Made by a program: the position numbers and the translations under genes
Notes under the pieces: generated by a model
The model's input: only the letters and a program-made list of their open reading frames with translations
Databases searched by the model: none
Told to the model about the DNA's origin: nothing
Source: Sphingomonas_O antarctica
GTDB taxonomy: Bacteria > Pseudomonadota > Alphaproteobacteria > Sphingomonadales > Sphingomonadaceae
Assembly: GCF_965137005.1 (NCBI RefSeq)
Contig: NZ_CBCRXM010000003.1
Coordinates: forward strand, 246,506 to 310,505
Direction: 5' to 3'
DNA length: 64,000 nt
Part shown: one piece after another, positions 56,288-64,000 of the stretch
Numbering within the stretch: the stretch's first letter is position 1
Layout of the letters: each line of letters opens with the position of its first letter

Positions 56288-56755
56288 CTAAGCTACCGAA
56301 GGACCGGGATCAGGATGCGCGGACAACGCGGACGGCACGCCTGCGACGCTTCGCTCTTTCAATCTGGCCCCGGTGAAAGCGCTATCGAACAATGACAGTA
56401 TGTTGACGTACAGGTCGGTGGCATGGCCTTCCTCGGCGGGGACCAATCGGGCACCGGCGAGCGTAATGCGTTCCTCGATGGCGGACGCATCACATTTGTG
56501 TCGAGCGATACGGTCAGTCGTCGCGACCACGATCCGATCGATGCCGCCGATTTCGACGGTCGACAACATCCCGACACGTCCGGGACGAGGACGGCAGCCA
56601 TGTCCTGCGCCATCGCCGCCTGCCTGGTCAGTGAAGATTCGGACGACGGGCCAGCCTTCGCGCTCGCAATGCGCGCGGCACAGGGACACCTGGTCGTCGG
56701 TCAAGCGTACGTTCGGCGTGATGCAGGAAGCGCGGGCATAGATAACAGCGTTCAT
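56288..56755 (-). CDS. Resolvase N-terminal-domain protein without DNA-binding part
   Basis: The 155-residue protein aligns without gaps to the first 90 residues of the downstream recombinase: S10 in YARAS, CEREGW at 30-35, GGID at 70-73 and DRIAR at 81-85 are all kept. From about residue 100 it diverges and ends at 155 with no recombinase or zinc-ribbon part. The catalytic set is complete, so it may still be folded, for example as a heteropartner of the recombinase. Otherwise it is a decaying tandem duplicate. The stop is three bases before the recombinase ATG. Confidence 0.8.
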   Translation of the reverse strand: MNAVIYARASCITPNVRLTDDQVSLCRAHCEREGWPVVRIFTDQAGGDGAGHGCRPRPGRVGMLSTVEIGGIDRIVVATTDRIARHKCDASAIEERITLAGARLVPAEEGHATDLYVNILSLFDSAFTGARLKERSVAGVPSALSAHPDPGPSVA

Positions 56756-56789
56756 GTCTGATCCAATCTGCGGTGTTGAGGGTCACCGA

Positions 56790-57026
56790 ATGTCGACCGG
56801 CTCGCCGGATCCGGAAATCTCATCGGTTGAACTGGCGCGTTCCGCGCGCACTGCCGCGACGTCGCGCGCCGCGTTGGCGCGAGCCATCGCCCTGATTAGG
56901 TCGACCAGCGCCATTGCGGGGCCTGTTTGGCCGGGTTTCTCGCCAGAGGACATGCGCCATGCATCGCAACAACATGGGCGCAGATGCTTGGGACATTCTA
57001 AAAGAAAGTCTGAGTGCAGGGGTTAG
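56790..57026 (+). CDS. Hypothetical 78-residue frame, doubtful
   Basis: ATG 56790 has GAGGG about nine bases upstream and opens a 78-codon frame with an alanine/arginine-rich helix (VELARSARTAATSRAALARAIALIRS). An upstream ATG at 56754 overlaps the start of the resolvase gene. I recognise no family. It could be a short spurious frame in a mobile region. Confidence 0.3.
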   Translation: MSTGSPDPEISSVELARSARTAATSRAALARAIALIRSTSAIAGPVWPGFSPEDMRHASQQHGRRCLGHSKRKSECRG

Positions 57027-57065
57027 GGAGCGATCCGGTTGGGATCCGAAAAAAGGAGCTGCCTG

Positions 57066-57545
57066 ATGCTGCTCATCATCATTGGCTTGTGTGCTTGGCT
57101 GATGCTGGCCCATGCCGCCCGTCTGGGCGTCAATGCAATCGCAGTCGCGTACGGCGTCATCCTGGCCCTGAGAGTGCGATGTACTGAGCAGGCAATTCTC
57201 GCGTCCGCATCGACGCGAGATCGCTTCATGGCCGAATTCGACCGCAAGCCGACGCGTGGTCAGCGCCGAGCGACACGGAAAAGTTTGACGCTCGCGCTTC
57301 AGCAAACCGAGTTCAGGAGCCTCTTTCCCGATATCGCTCATCGGGCGCAGCGCATGGTGAGTGGCAGTGCTTGGAAGAAGACATCTTCTGGTGTTCATCA
57401 TCTGCCCTCCGAAACGGCTGGCTGGGGCCAGGCGATGCGATACGGGACAGATCCCGTGGCTATGATCAGCGTCTGCCCGAAATACGACGCCACGGGCTCC
57501 TCGGTGGCGAGAATTCGCCATCCGCGCCCGCGCCAGGCAACGTGA
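57066..57545 (+). CDS. Hypothetical small membrane protein, doubtful 3' end
   Basis: ATG 57066 has AAAAAAGGAG seven bases upstream, a strong start signal. The frame encodes one membrane helix (MLLIIIGLCAWLMLAHAARLGVNAIAVAYGVILAL) and then a basic region. It runs to 57545 and overlaps the convergent 248-residue gene by 148 bases, which is unusual, so the true product may end earlier or be frameshifted. No family is recognised. Confidence 0.4.
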   Translation: MLLIIIGLCAWLMLAHAARLGVNAIAVAYGVILALRVRCTEQAILASASTRDRFMAEFDRKPTRGQRRATRKSLTLALQQTEFRSLFPDIAHRAQRMVSGSAWKKTSSGVHHLPSETAGWGQAMRYGTDPVAMISVCPKYDATGSSVARIRHPRPRQAT

Positions 57546-58144
57546 TCGACGATCTCCTCGACCAGCCGCCCTACGGCGGCCGTGGCAAGCGTTTCGGGCA
57601 ACGCTTCGTCAAGCTGTACTCGCAGTTCCCCGCACCGCGTCTCAAGCCAGACCGGCGCGATCCGCGCCTCGGGTTCTAGCAAGTGATCGACGACCTTCAT
57701 CGTGACCCAGTTGCCGTTGATGCGATGAAACGTATGTTCGTGCGATGGCGGTTTAGCTCGCTGGTCGGGCGGCAGCCTTGCGATGTAATAGCGTAGCAGG
57801 TGATTGTGAGCCGAATGCTTGAATGATCGGCCCGACAGCCGTGGTTGGTGCGGCCATGACTGCGCAGGATCGATCAGTGCCACGGCGGCATCGAGCGTCA
57901 GCCCGTCGATCGCGAGCAGCGAGATCAGCAGCGGCGAGGCCGACCTTACAACGTCACTCAGCTCGGCGCGAAATGCCACCGCCGCCTGAGCGTCGCGGGT
58001 CGCCTGGATCTCGGCGTAACGTAGCTGCGCCTGCCGTCGGGCCTTTTCCATGCGCCGGACATCGCTGGCGGTGGCCACGTCGCTCATGCAGGGAGATGCG
58101 GCTCGCTTAGCGTCACCAGTGGAAAACAGGCGCTTACGGGTCAT
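57398..58144 (-). CDS. Hypothetical protein C of the methyltransferase run, 248 residues
   Basis: The 248-residue protein has an N-terminal helical part (MEKARRQAQLRYAEIQATRDAQAAVAFRAEL), a middle region with HNHLLRYYIARLPPDQRAKPPSHEHTFHRINGNWVTM, and a C-terminal part with ACT-like alternation. I recognise no family. ATG 58144 overlaps the stop of the preceding gene by four bases (ATGA), so translation is coupled. It is the last gene of the five-gene run. Confidence 0.6.
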   Translation of the reverse strand: MTRKRLFSTGDAKRAASPCMSDVATASDVRRMEKARRQAQLRYAEIQATRDAQAAVAFRAELSDVVRSASPLLISLLAIDGLTLDAAVALIDPAQSWPHQPRLSGRSFKHSAHNHLLRYYIARLPPDQRAKPPSHEHTFHRINGNWVTMKVVDHLLEPEARIAPVWLETRCGELRVQLDEALPETLATAAVGRLVEEIVDHVAWRGRGWRILATEEPVASYFGQTLIIATGSVPYRIAWPQPAVSEGR

Positions 58145-58938
58145 TTTGACAATCCGCCCGCGCCAATGACGACCGAGAACAGGTGGCGGGTAAGCACGTC
58201 GGCGCCCTTGCGGTGCGCGAGCTCGCCCCAGTCGTCCCAGCGGTGTACCCGCTCGGCCAGCCACGCGAACATGTCGTCACGGGACTTGGCATCGGCGAAC
58301 GACTGCGACCAGGCCACGTTGCGCGTCGGCATGCGGGCGCCGGCCGTCATCCCGGTCAGCGTTACCAAGTAGTGCGTGCCGATCCCTTCGCGCGCGAAGA
58401 GGTGACGGCGGAAGCCGATCTCGCGCTCAAACTCTTGGAGCGCACGTTCGCGGGCCTCGGCGTCGATGCCGCAGTTAGCGTTGCTCGCCACCACGACCGC
58501 CCCCATCGGCAGCGGCTCGAATTCCGGCTCGCGCGTGACCTGCAGCATCATGAGCACCGATCGGCCGAGCGCGCTCAGCCCGGCGTCGAGGGCGCTCGAC
58601 CACGGAGAGACGCTGATCCCGTCGGGCGACGTCTCAAGCATGCCGATCGACGCGAGCCAGCAGTGGTGGAACCGCCAGAACATCATGTCCCCGTCGAAGA
58701 GGTCGCTCTTCTGCTCCACGACCCCATGCCAGCCGTTGTGAAGCGCGGTCATGACCCGGAGCATCAACTCATGCTGTTCGCGCGCGAAGTGGACCGGCGG
58801 GAAGCCGAGTTCGCCCTCCCAAAAGGCGTCCCTTACGCTCCCCCAGACACGACCGCGGTCGTCGACCAATCCGTCGTGTCCAGCGCGCAGCCACCAGCCC
58901 CAGGGCAGTTCGCCGATGTGGCGCTCGAACTTAGCCAC
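58141..58938 (-). CDS. Hypothetical protein B of the methyltransferase run, 265 residues
   Basis: The 265-residue protein is rich in tryptophan, with ELPWGWWLRAG at 9-19, MFWRFHHCWLASIGM near 92-106 and a late WSQSF...MFAWLAERVHRWDDWGELAH. I recognise no family. GTG 58938 is the preferred start, with GGGGAGG upstream, and overlaps the previous gene by eight bases. A longer frame in the 5' direction is antisense-like and probably not coding. It is the fourth gene of the run. Confidence 0.6.
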   Translation of the reverse strand: MAKFERHIGELPWGWWLRAGHDGLVDDRGRVWGSVRDAFWEGELGFPPVHFAREQHELMLRVMTALHNGWHGVVEQKSDLFDGDMMFWRFHHCWLASIGMLETSPDGISVSPWSSALDAGLSALGRSVLMMLQVTREPEFEPLPMGAVVVASNANCGIDAEARERALQEFEREIGFRRHLFAREGIGTHYLVTLTGMTAGARMPTRNVAWSQSFADAKSRDDMFAWLAERVHRWDDWGELAHRKGADVLTRHLFSVVIGAGGLSK

Positions 58939-59800
58939 GGCCACCTCCCCGCCTGGGATCGAGGCCGATCGGCGGAGGCGGCGGTCCGTCGCGCGACGGC
59001 GCGGCTTTGCCGTCCGCAATCGCGCGAAGCTGAGCGGCGAGCGAGACCGTTTCGTGCACGACGTAGGCGTCGTCGCGATACACCGCGCCGACCTCAGCCT
59101 GGAGGAACTTCGCCTGGCCGTGCACGTCGGCCGGCACGACGTCGTACACTTGGTCGCAGCTGAAGCCGAACCACCAAGCGTCAGCATGTTCGACGCGGTG
59201 GTCGGTGGCGTGAACGAGCGGTTCGAAGCGCGGCGGCGGCACGACGCGCACGTGGCAGATGCGGGCCGCCTCGACGACGAGGCCCGGCGTGGGACTGGGG
59301 CCGTGTTGGCACAGCCGGGAATACATAAGCCCCCCGTGGACGTCGATACCGAGATCGGGCGGCACCGCCTCGCATTTCCAGCCCCAGATCGGGTGGTCGC
59401 GGGGCGCGCCAACGTAGCCGGAGAGGTGGCGGCGGTTGCTGTCACGCAGCATGATGCAGTCGTAGCCAGACGCCTCGTCGCGCCAGCTGACCTTGTCGGC
59501 TTCGCCGAGCCGCGCGCCCTCGTCGTCACGCCGGGCCGAGCGGTCGTAGAAGATCTCCTCCGCCGGGACGACGCACCCGCGGGTGGCGTAGCCGAGGCCA
59601 GTCACGCGCACGATGCCGTCCTCGCGCGCCACATCGCCCCCGCTGCCGACCAACTTCGCGATGGCCAAGTCAAGGCCAAGCACCGGCCGCAATGCATCGG
59701 GCGTGGCGGGCATGACGGCGGGCACCGCCGCTTTGCGCTTCGCGGGCGGCTTACGCTGGCCGGCGGGGACGAGCGCGGTAGATTTGGGATTCTTGGCCAT
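58931..59800 (-). CDS. Phage-type protein of unknown function (A)
   Basis: The 289-residue protein has a chain of motifs I associate with an uncharacterised phage and plasmid family: GYDCIMLRD at 112-120, GYVGAPRDHPIWG at 128-140, VHGGLMY at 154-160, WWFGFSCD at 209-216 and YRDDAYV at 241-247. The N-terminal 35 residues are basic and proline-rich. No catalytic role can be named, but the conserved Cys, His and Asp residues suggest a metal site. ATG 59800 has AAGGA eight bases upstream. Confidence 0.7.
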   Translation of the reverse strand: MAKNPKSTALVPAGQRKPPAKRKAAVPAVMPATPDALRPVLGLDLAIAKLVGSGGDVAREDGIVRVTGLGYATRGCVVPAEEIFYDRSARRDDEGARLGEADKVSWRDEASGYDCIMLRDSNRRHLSGYVGAPRDHPIWGWKCEAVPPDLGIDVHGGLMYSRLCQHGPSPTPGLVVEAARICHVRVVPPPRFEPLVHATDHRVEHADAWWFGFSCDQVYDVVPADVHGQAKFLQAEVGAVYRDDAYVVHETVSLAAQLRAIADGKAAPSRDGPPPPPIGLDPRRGGGRG

Positions 59801-59911
59801 GAGGCAATCCTTCAAACTGCAAGACGTGCTGATGGCGCGCCAGATCGGCGCTGCAGATGTGTTCAATTGCCGCGCGGGAGACGCAGCGATTTGCGCCCGA
59901 CGAGCAACAGA

Positions 59912-60106
59912 TCATGAGGTGTCCGAGGCCGCGATCTGGCCATCACATTCGGTGACGGGATCCTGCTCGTCTGATTGCCAGGTGATGTGGCGAAGCTCAC
60001 GGCAGAACGCGCGGATACCGTGCTTGCGCGAGCGATACCACATCGCCTTCGGACAGATTGTGCACACCGTCTTGGGACGACCTTCCGGAGGTAGCGCGCT
60101 GATCAC
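59912..60106 (-). CDS. Small four-cysteine protein, putative zinc-binding
   Basis: The 64-residue protein carries VCTICPKAMWYRSRKHGIRAFC and later TECDG, giving four cysteines in a treble-clef-like order. Similar short CxxCP..W..C..CDG proteins occur in phage and plasmid regions. GTG 60106 is preferred, with GAGG about eight bases upstream, although the frame is open further 5' over the methyltransferase 3' end. It lies between the methyltransferase and protein A in the run. Confidence 0.6.
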   Translation of the reverse strand: MISALPPEGRPKTVCTICPKAMWYRSRKHGIRAFCRELRHITWQSDEQDPVTECDGQIAASDTS

Positions 60107-60120
60107 TGGTCCCACCTCGC

Positions 60121-61278
60121 TCACCGCGCTCCCCCCTGCCGTCGACCGGAGGGACCACTGCAGACGCGCACGGGATGTCGCCCATCTCGCCGGAGAGGGG
60201 CTGCGCATGAGGTACTGCCGATTATGTATGCGCTCGTTCGAACCGGGGAGCGGCTCGCCACAGTTGCAGAGCCGAGGCTTGCCATCAGCGGTTGATGATT
60301 CGTTGCCGCCCAGAATCCACGCACGAGCGTCGCCAAAAGGGCTTTCTGCCTGGCAGTAGCGCCGAAGATTACCAGCATGAGGCTGTGCGGGGTCTGTTGC
60401 GGCTTCCCGCCCTCCCTACCGAACTTCAGGCGTTGGCGGAGAAAGTAAATGTCTGCTACGGGCTTGATGACATCCTGAAAAAACGGGCTATCGATCCGTA
60501 CCGGCACCAGACATACGATTGTCTTGACGTGGCCGGCCGCCCATTCCTCGTATGATCGGCGCAGCCAATCCAGAGTTCCGGAGAAGGGCGGATTGACGAA
60601 TGCCAATCCTCCCGACCACGGGTCGGTCAGGCCGTCATCGCCCTGCTCAAGAAAGAAGCGGTGCATGGCAATGACCGGGCTTGCAATATGGGCGCAGGGA
60701 TCGAGATTCACTGGGCCGAACACCCGGTAAATCACCTGCATGAAATCGGGGGGCGTGAAGCGACTGTCGCGCTCTGCCTTTCGTTCCGCACCCCAATACA
60801 CGCGCTCTGGCGCGCGCCGCTTCACCTTCGGCGCGATGACGGACAACAGTCGCAGCAGACTCTCTACCGAGCCTCCACCGCTTTCCAGTTCGACGATCCT
60901 CTCAGGCGGCAAAGCCGCTTTACTGGCTACAACGTCAAGTGACATGCCGAGTTTCTCCCGACGCTTGCGCAGCTGCTCGGCAAGGCTGGAGGCCGGAGAA
61001 AGGACTGTCACTTGAAAGGGCAATGTCCTCATCACGGCGATGAGCGTCGCTACCGGTCCCCTGCCGGCTTCCAGTTTCCTGATAGCGGCAGGCGTGACGT
61101 TAGCCATTTCGGCAAGGTTACGAACCGACCGGAAATCGGACAGGCGCGCCTGGATTAGTTCTTCGATCAAGTTGCTACGCGGGACGCCACCGCGGCGAGG
61201 CAGGGCCTTATTCGGGGCTGTGCTAGGCCCGATCGATTGCGCAGCATCTTCTGTCTTGCGACGAGCAGAATCGCCCAT
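60121..61278 (-). CDS. Phage-type DNA N6-adenine methyltransferase with two helix-turn-helix domains
   Basis: The 385-residue protein has two XRE-like helix-turn-helix regions (about 52-90 and 98-150), then the phage Dam-type domain: VNLDPCAHIAS at 190-200, the catalytic NPPF at 229-232, and IDSPFFQDVI near 262-271. It should methylate adenine in DNA. The two HTH domains are not part of the usual phage Dam family, so this looks like a fusion that could also act as a repressor. The last 60 residues have no clear domain. ATG 61278 has AAAGGAG upstream, within a near-palindrome. Confidence 0.85.
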   Translation of the reverse strand: MGDSARRKTEDAAQSIGPSTAPNKALPRRGGVPRSNLIEELIQARLSDFRSVRNLAEMANVTPAAIRKLEAGRGPVATLIAVMRTLPFQVTVLSPASSLAEQLRKRREKLGMSLDVVASKAALPPERIVELESGGGSVESLLRLLSVIAPKVKRRAPERVYWGAERKAERDSRFTPPDFMQVIYRVFGPVNLDPCAHIASPVIAMHRFFLEQGDDGLTDPWSGGLAFVNPPFSGTLDWLRRSYEEWAAGHVKTIVCLVPVRIDSPFFQDVIKPVADIYFLRQRLKFGREGGKPQQTPHSLMLVIFGATARQKALLATLVRGFWAATNHQPLMASLGSATVASRSPVRTSAYIIGSTSCAAPLRRDGRHPVRVCSGPSGRRQGGAR

Positions 61279-61284
61279 GGCTGT

Positions 61285-61311
61285 CTCCTTTGGACATTAA
61301 AGTTCAAGGAG
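61285..61311. promoter_or_regulatory. Near-palindrome covering the methyltransferase ribosome binding site
   Basis: CTCCTT (61285-61290) and AAGGAG (61306-61311) are exact complements and extend as TTGGAC...GTTCAA around a six-base centre. On the minus strand the right half of the palindrome is the Shine-Dalgarno AAGGAG of the methyltransferase gene. It may be an operator for its own HTH domains or an RNA hairpin hiding the binding site. Confidence 0.6.
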
Positions 61312-62065
61312 ACCGCGGCAATCGACAGCCCGATCTTAGGAGCCCATTTCCTAGCTCATCCGTGCCTTCCCGTAAGGACGGCGACCCAATCGCATCGACA
61401 ACGATTGGACACTAACGCATCGATTCTGCGCTTTTATTGCCGTATCTACCTCCACTCGCAGGTGGATCGAAAGCGTCTCGGCTCAGTGTGTTACCACACG
61501 GTCTTGGCTGCACCAAAGCAGGACGCGGGTCAAGAGCTTTGTTCAGGTATTCCGGTACGTTGCTCCGGTTCGGAACGCTGGCTCGCTACTTACCGGAATT
61601 GCAGTTCTTTCAATGGACCGCGTTTGGCTCAAATTGGGCCCCGGCAGAATCGCAGCTCGACGCCTTCTTCTCCTCCTTCCAGCTGGACGGCATGGGTCCC
61701 AAGGATGATCTGCGCACCAAGATCAATCGCATTTACACCGGCACGATCAGCGACCTCGAACGTGGACAGAGCGCCGAAATGCTTCTCGGCTCAAGCAATC
61801 CGAGCGTGAGGCACACCATGCCAGACTCTTCTGTGACGATCGATCCACAGTCAGCACGGCCAATGGTGGATCCAAACCGCAAATATTAGGTGAGCCGGCC
61901 GGAAATTAGTTAAAAATGCGGGCTGCTCGTTAATCGACGGCAGCTTTCAGTGCCCCCATGCGCCAAGGCAAACGACCGAATTTGGGCGCGAAGCGACCGT
62001 TACATAGTCTACAGCAAGATCTGGCCGCTGGCGATGTACAACCTCCCGCGATGTAAATCCGGCAG
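61312..62065. other. 754-base stretch with only a doubtful plus-strand frame
   Basis: The only long frame here is on the plus strand at 61437-61889 (150 residues from a TTG). Its second half, from ALFRYSGTLLRFGTLARYLPELQFFQW to SDLERGQSAEMLL, has plausible coding composition, while its start is poor. It could be the 3' remnant of a decayed gene. The rest shows repeats of GCGATGTA at 62034 and 62055 and no other signal I can support. Confidence 0.35.
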
Positions 62066-63748
62066 CTAGTCGTGCATGATTTTCGCGGCTGCGCTGTTTG
62101 TCGTGCCATGTCCGTAGCCCGGGCGGCGTACGGTATTACCTAGTCGCCGCACGATGCTTGGCTTTCGGTGGAGCTGCTGAATCGCGTAAGCTATCTGTGG
62201 GTTACCGCTGACCGGGCCGATGGCACAGGCAAGATCGCAAACGACGCGCGCGGTTTCGTCCGACCAGGACGAGCGTGTGAACATCGGCCCGAACGCGCGG
62301 CGCAGGATGCCGAGCGACTGGCGCATCAGTTTGCGAAACCGGGCATGCGGAGCGCGGTGGAGCCTGCCGCCGCGTCGAACGTCGATGAACATACGCCAGA
62401 ACCCGGCATCGCGCGTCGGCGTCAGCCACATGGTGGGATCGAACCGGGCACCCGAGCCGCCACGCCCGCGTGGCGGCACACACAGTTTCGCCATCTTCAG
62501 CCCGACTTTGCGTTTGCCGTCGAGTGCGACTTCGGCGCCGGCGAACCTGCGCGATCCCTCACTGTATTTCGTGGAAGCGGCAACCAGATCCGCCTGCATG
62601 GCGGGATCTGCGCTGGCCCGCATCGCCGAGGCGAGCGCGACCAGTTGCGACCGGGTCGATGTCGATGCGGTATTCGCCTGCCTATTGGATGGCAGGTTGG
62701 GCACGCGCTTGGTCGGATAGACGTCGCGCACGCCGTCGACCGCGATCAGCGGCAGCACGGCATTCGTCTGCCCATACCAGCGGAACAGTGTGTGATCGCG
62801 CAGCAGCGGGCGCTTGCGCTCGACGGGCGGCTTTTCGCCATCCCTTGAAGCCGGCAGCGGAGGCAGCACGAACACCTTGGCCATGATTTCGCGCACCTGG
62901 GAATGATCGCCGAAGCCGCGAGCCGGCCCCGGCGGCACGCCGCGCGCCGCCGCCCATAGCGGATAGCCGGCCGGCAGGCCCGCGATCTGGCTGGCGGTGC
63001 GATCCACCACAAAATCCCGCAATGCGCCCGATGAGAAGCAGGCATATTCGAGCCAGCGATAGATCTCGCGCAACTCGTCCGGCTTAAGCCATGACGACAG
63101 CGGAAGGCTCGACCGCAGCGCATCGACAAAATCCGGCCGGTTGATGATCACGCGCGCCCGGGCCAGATGGCGCATGATGAGATGCGCGCGCTCGAGCTCG
63201 GCGAGGATCATGAACCCGTGGATCAACCCATGTCGGAATGGACTATCCTCAACGATCGAGAGAAGCGGCTTCCACAGCTTGCGGGCAAGCTCGAACTCGT
63301 TGCTCAACAGTAAGACCCAGGCTTCGGGGCATTGTACACGCATGGTCGCAGTCGTCTCGAACAGCCATGTCGGCGAGAACCGGAACAGGTCCATGAGCGT
63401 CTGGTCGCAAACCGGGCCGAGCCCGGTGACCTTCTCGACATAGGCAGTGTAGTCCTGGAGCGTCAGCGGCAACCGGTACAGCTGACCGGCGGACGCTTTG
63501 CCGAGCTTGGCCTGTAGCGTTGGAGAGAAGCACAGTTTGGCATAGCGCCCACCGGTCGGCAACGGCCAGCCGCCCATGCCCGGCTCGCCGTCATAGTCGA
63601 GGCCTGCGACGAGATATCGATCGATCCGCTTGACCAACGTTGGGGTAATCGTCTTGGCCGCGAAGATATCGGCGCGACCGTGCAGCAAGTTGAGGAACCG
63701 GTGGCGCAGTGCGAGTGCGTCGAGCTCGGTGACTATAATACTAAACAT
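62066..63748 (-). CDS. Hypothetical protein, 560 residues
   Basis: The protein begins MFSIIVTELDALALRHRFLNLLHG, has a helical first half (LMDLFRFSPTWLFETTATMR, FRHGLIHGFMILAELERAHLIMRHLARARVII) and a basic, proline-rich second half (PPRGRGGSGARFDPTMWLTPTRDAGFWRMFIDV). I recognise no family. ATG 63748 is used; an extra 26 codons are open upstream. It is on the minus strand, as are the methyltransferase genes, but separated from them by 788 bases. It may be a structural or DNA-handling protein of the element, which is a guess. Confidence 0.6.
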   Translation of the reverse strand: MFSIIVTELDALALRHRFLNLLHGRADIFAAKTITPTLVKRIDRYLVAGLDYDGEPGMGGWPLPTGGRYAKLCFSPTLQAKLGKASAGQLYRLPLTLQDYTAYVEKVTGLGPVCDQTLMDLFRFSPTWLFETTATMRVQCPEAWVLLLSNEFELARKLWKPLLSIVEDSPFRHGLIHGFMILAELERAHLIMRHLARARVIINRPDFVDALRSSLPLSSWLKPDELREIYRWLEYACFSSGALRDFVVDRTASQIAGLPAGYPLWAAARGVPPGPARGFGDHSQVREIMAKVFVLPPLPASRDGEKPPVERKRPLLRDHTLFRWYGQTNAVLPLIAVDGVRDVYPTKRVPNLPSNRQANTASTSTRSQLVALASAMRASADPAMQADLVAASTKYSEGSRRFAGAEVALDGKRKVGLKMAKLCVPPRGRGGSGARFDPTMWLTPTRDAGFWRMFIDVRRGGRLHRAPHARFRKLMRQSLGILRRAFGPMFTRSSWSDETARVVCDLACAIGPVSGNPQIAYAIQQLHRKPSIVRRLGNTVRRPGYGHGTTNSAAAKIMHD

Positions 63749-63816
63749 CGACCATCTTGTAGGAGTGGGCGCCGGAATCGTAAAACCGGTAGCCGTTTTT
63801 AATGCGTAGAATCGAA

Positions 63817-63840
63817 CCGGCACCACTTGCGAGGTGCCGG
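63817..63840. repeat. 8-bp hairpin upstream of the orphan gene
   Basis: CCGGCACC (63817-63824) and GGTGCCGG (63833-63840) are exact complements with an 8-base loop. It lies between the IS fragment and the orphan gene and could be a terminator for the IS or an operator. Confidence 0.45.
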
Positions 63841-63895
63841 CACGGTTCGTGGATCAGTGGCGGAACAGCACAACAAGCATTAGAGCGGATTCCGT

Positions 63896-64000
63896 TCAGT
63901 CTGGATCATAACCGCACGAACTGAAGTAATTGGCGCATTCGGTGGGCTGGAAGATATCGACGAGCCTGCCGATCAGGTCCCACAGGCCCAAGACGGTTCG
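63896..64000 (-). mobile_element. IS630-type transposase, last 34 codons (partial at right edge)
   Basis: The minus strand reads LWDLIGRLVDIFQPTECANYFSSCGYDPD and a stop, matching the conserved C-terminus of IS630-family transposases (LF...C.NY....GY). Only this tail is inside the window. IS630 elements insert at TA; the TA at 63881-63882 just past the stop is a candidate element end. Confidence 0.72.

Noticed and set aside
57039..57065. Upstream extension of the 57066 frame
   Set aside because: A strong SD precedes ATG 57066; the extension starts inside that SD region.
56820..57521. Minus-strand frame of 233 codons
   Set aside because: Composition is not protein-like and it overlaps two better-supported short frames; no ribosome binding site was found.

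Overview
The window reads as chromosome of a high-GC alphaproteobacterium, most likely a Sphingomonas or near relative in Sphingomonadaceae. The support is gene content and gene order: S4-fdxA-carD, DUF721-DsbA-DsbA-smc, tsaD-gpsA, DUF1674/rsmB, many GTG/TTG starts, stop-start overlaps, and a GC-rich palindromic intergenic repeat seen three times. This assignment is inference from families and synteny; no database was searched.

1-54,600 is core chromosome. From the left: the tail of a helicase, an S4 protein, an NTF2-like protein, a 7Fe ferredoxin, a LysR regulator and CarD (1-4,058). Next come two DUF2807 surface proteins, MgtE with a DUF1489 protein, an EmrB-type exporter with a UbiH hydroxylase, FtsK, threonine dehydratase and Bpt (4,085-14,698). 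The biosynthetic block purA, serC-serA-hisZ follows, with a probable serC RNA leader in front of serC. Then an extensin-like lipoprotein, a LOG protein, an anchored cytochrome c, prephenate dehydratase, an acetyltransferase, NudC, a serine hydrolase and MutY. A four-gene run DUF721-DsbA-DsbA-SMC leads into a sugar dehydrogenase and a two-gene NfrB/NfrA-like glycan module. After that come pgl, a membrane-anchored helical protein, hemD, tsaD-gpsA, DUF1674/rsmB and ftsH. The last core stretch holds small exported proteins, a TMEM175 channel, a SOUL protein with a histone-H1-like tail, two L,D-transpeptidases around a small lipoprotein, PutA, an M20 peptidase, a LON-domain protein and a CnoX-like thioredoxin.

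54,601-64,000 is different. It starts at a tRNA-Gly(GCC) gene and looks like an integrated element whose far end lies outside the window. A large serine recombinase faces the tRNA, and its last 21 codons are read from the antisense strand of the tRNA. Directly upstream is a resolvase domain that aligns without gaps to the recombinase but has no DNA-binding region. Further in, a minus-strand five-gene run encodes a phage-type adenine methyltransferase fused to two helix-turn-helix domains, a 64-residue four-cysteine protein, a phage-type protein of unknown function and two unrecognised proteins. A near-palindrome overlaps the ribosome binding site of the methyltransferase gene. A 560-residue orphan and the 3' end of an IS630-type transposase close the window. 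This five-gene run, together with the duplicated recombinase head, is the most promising uncharacterised material here.
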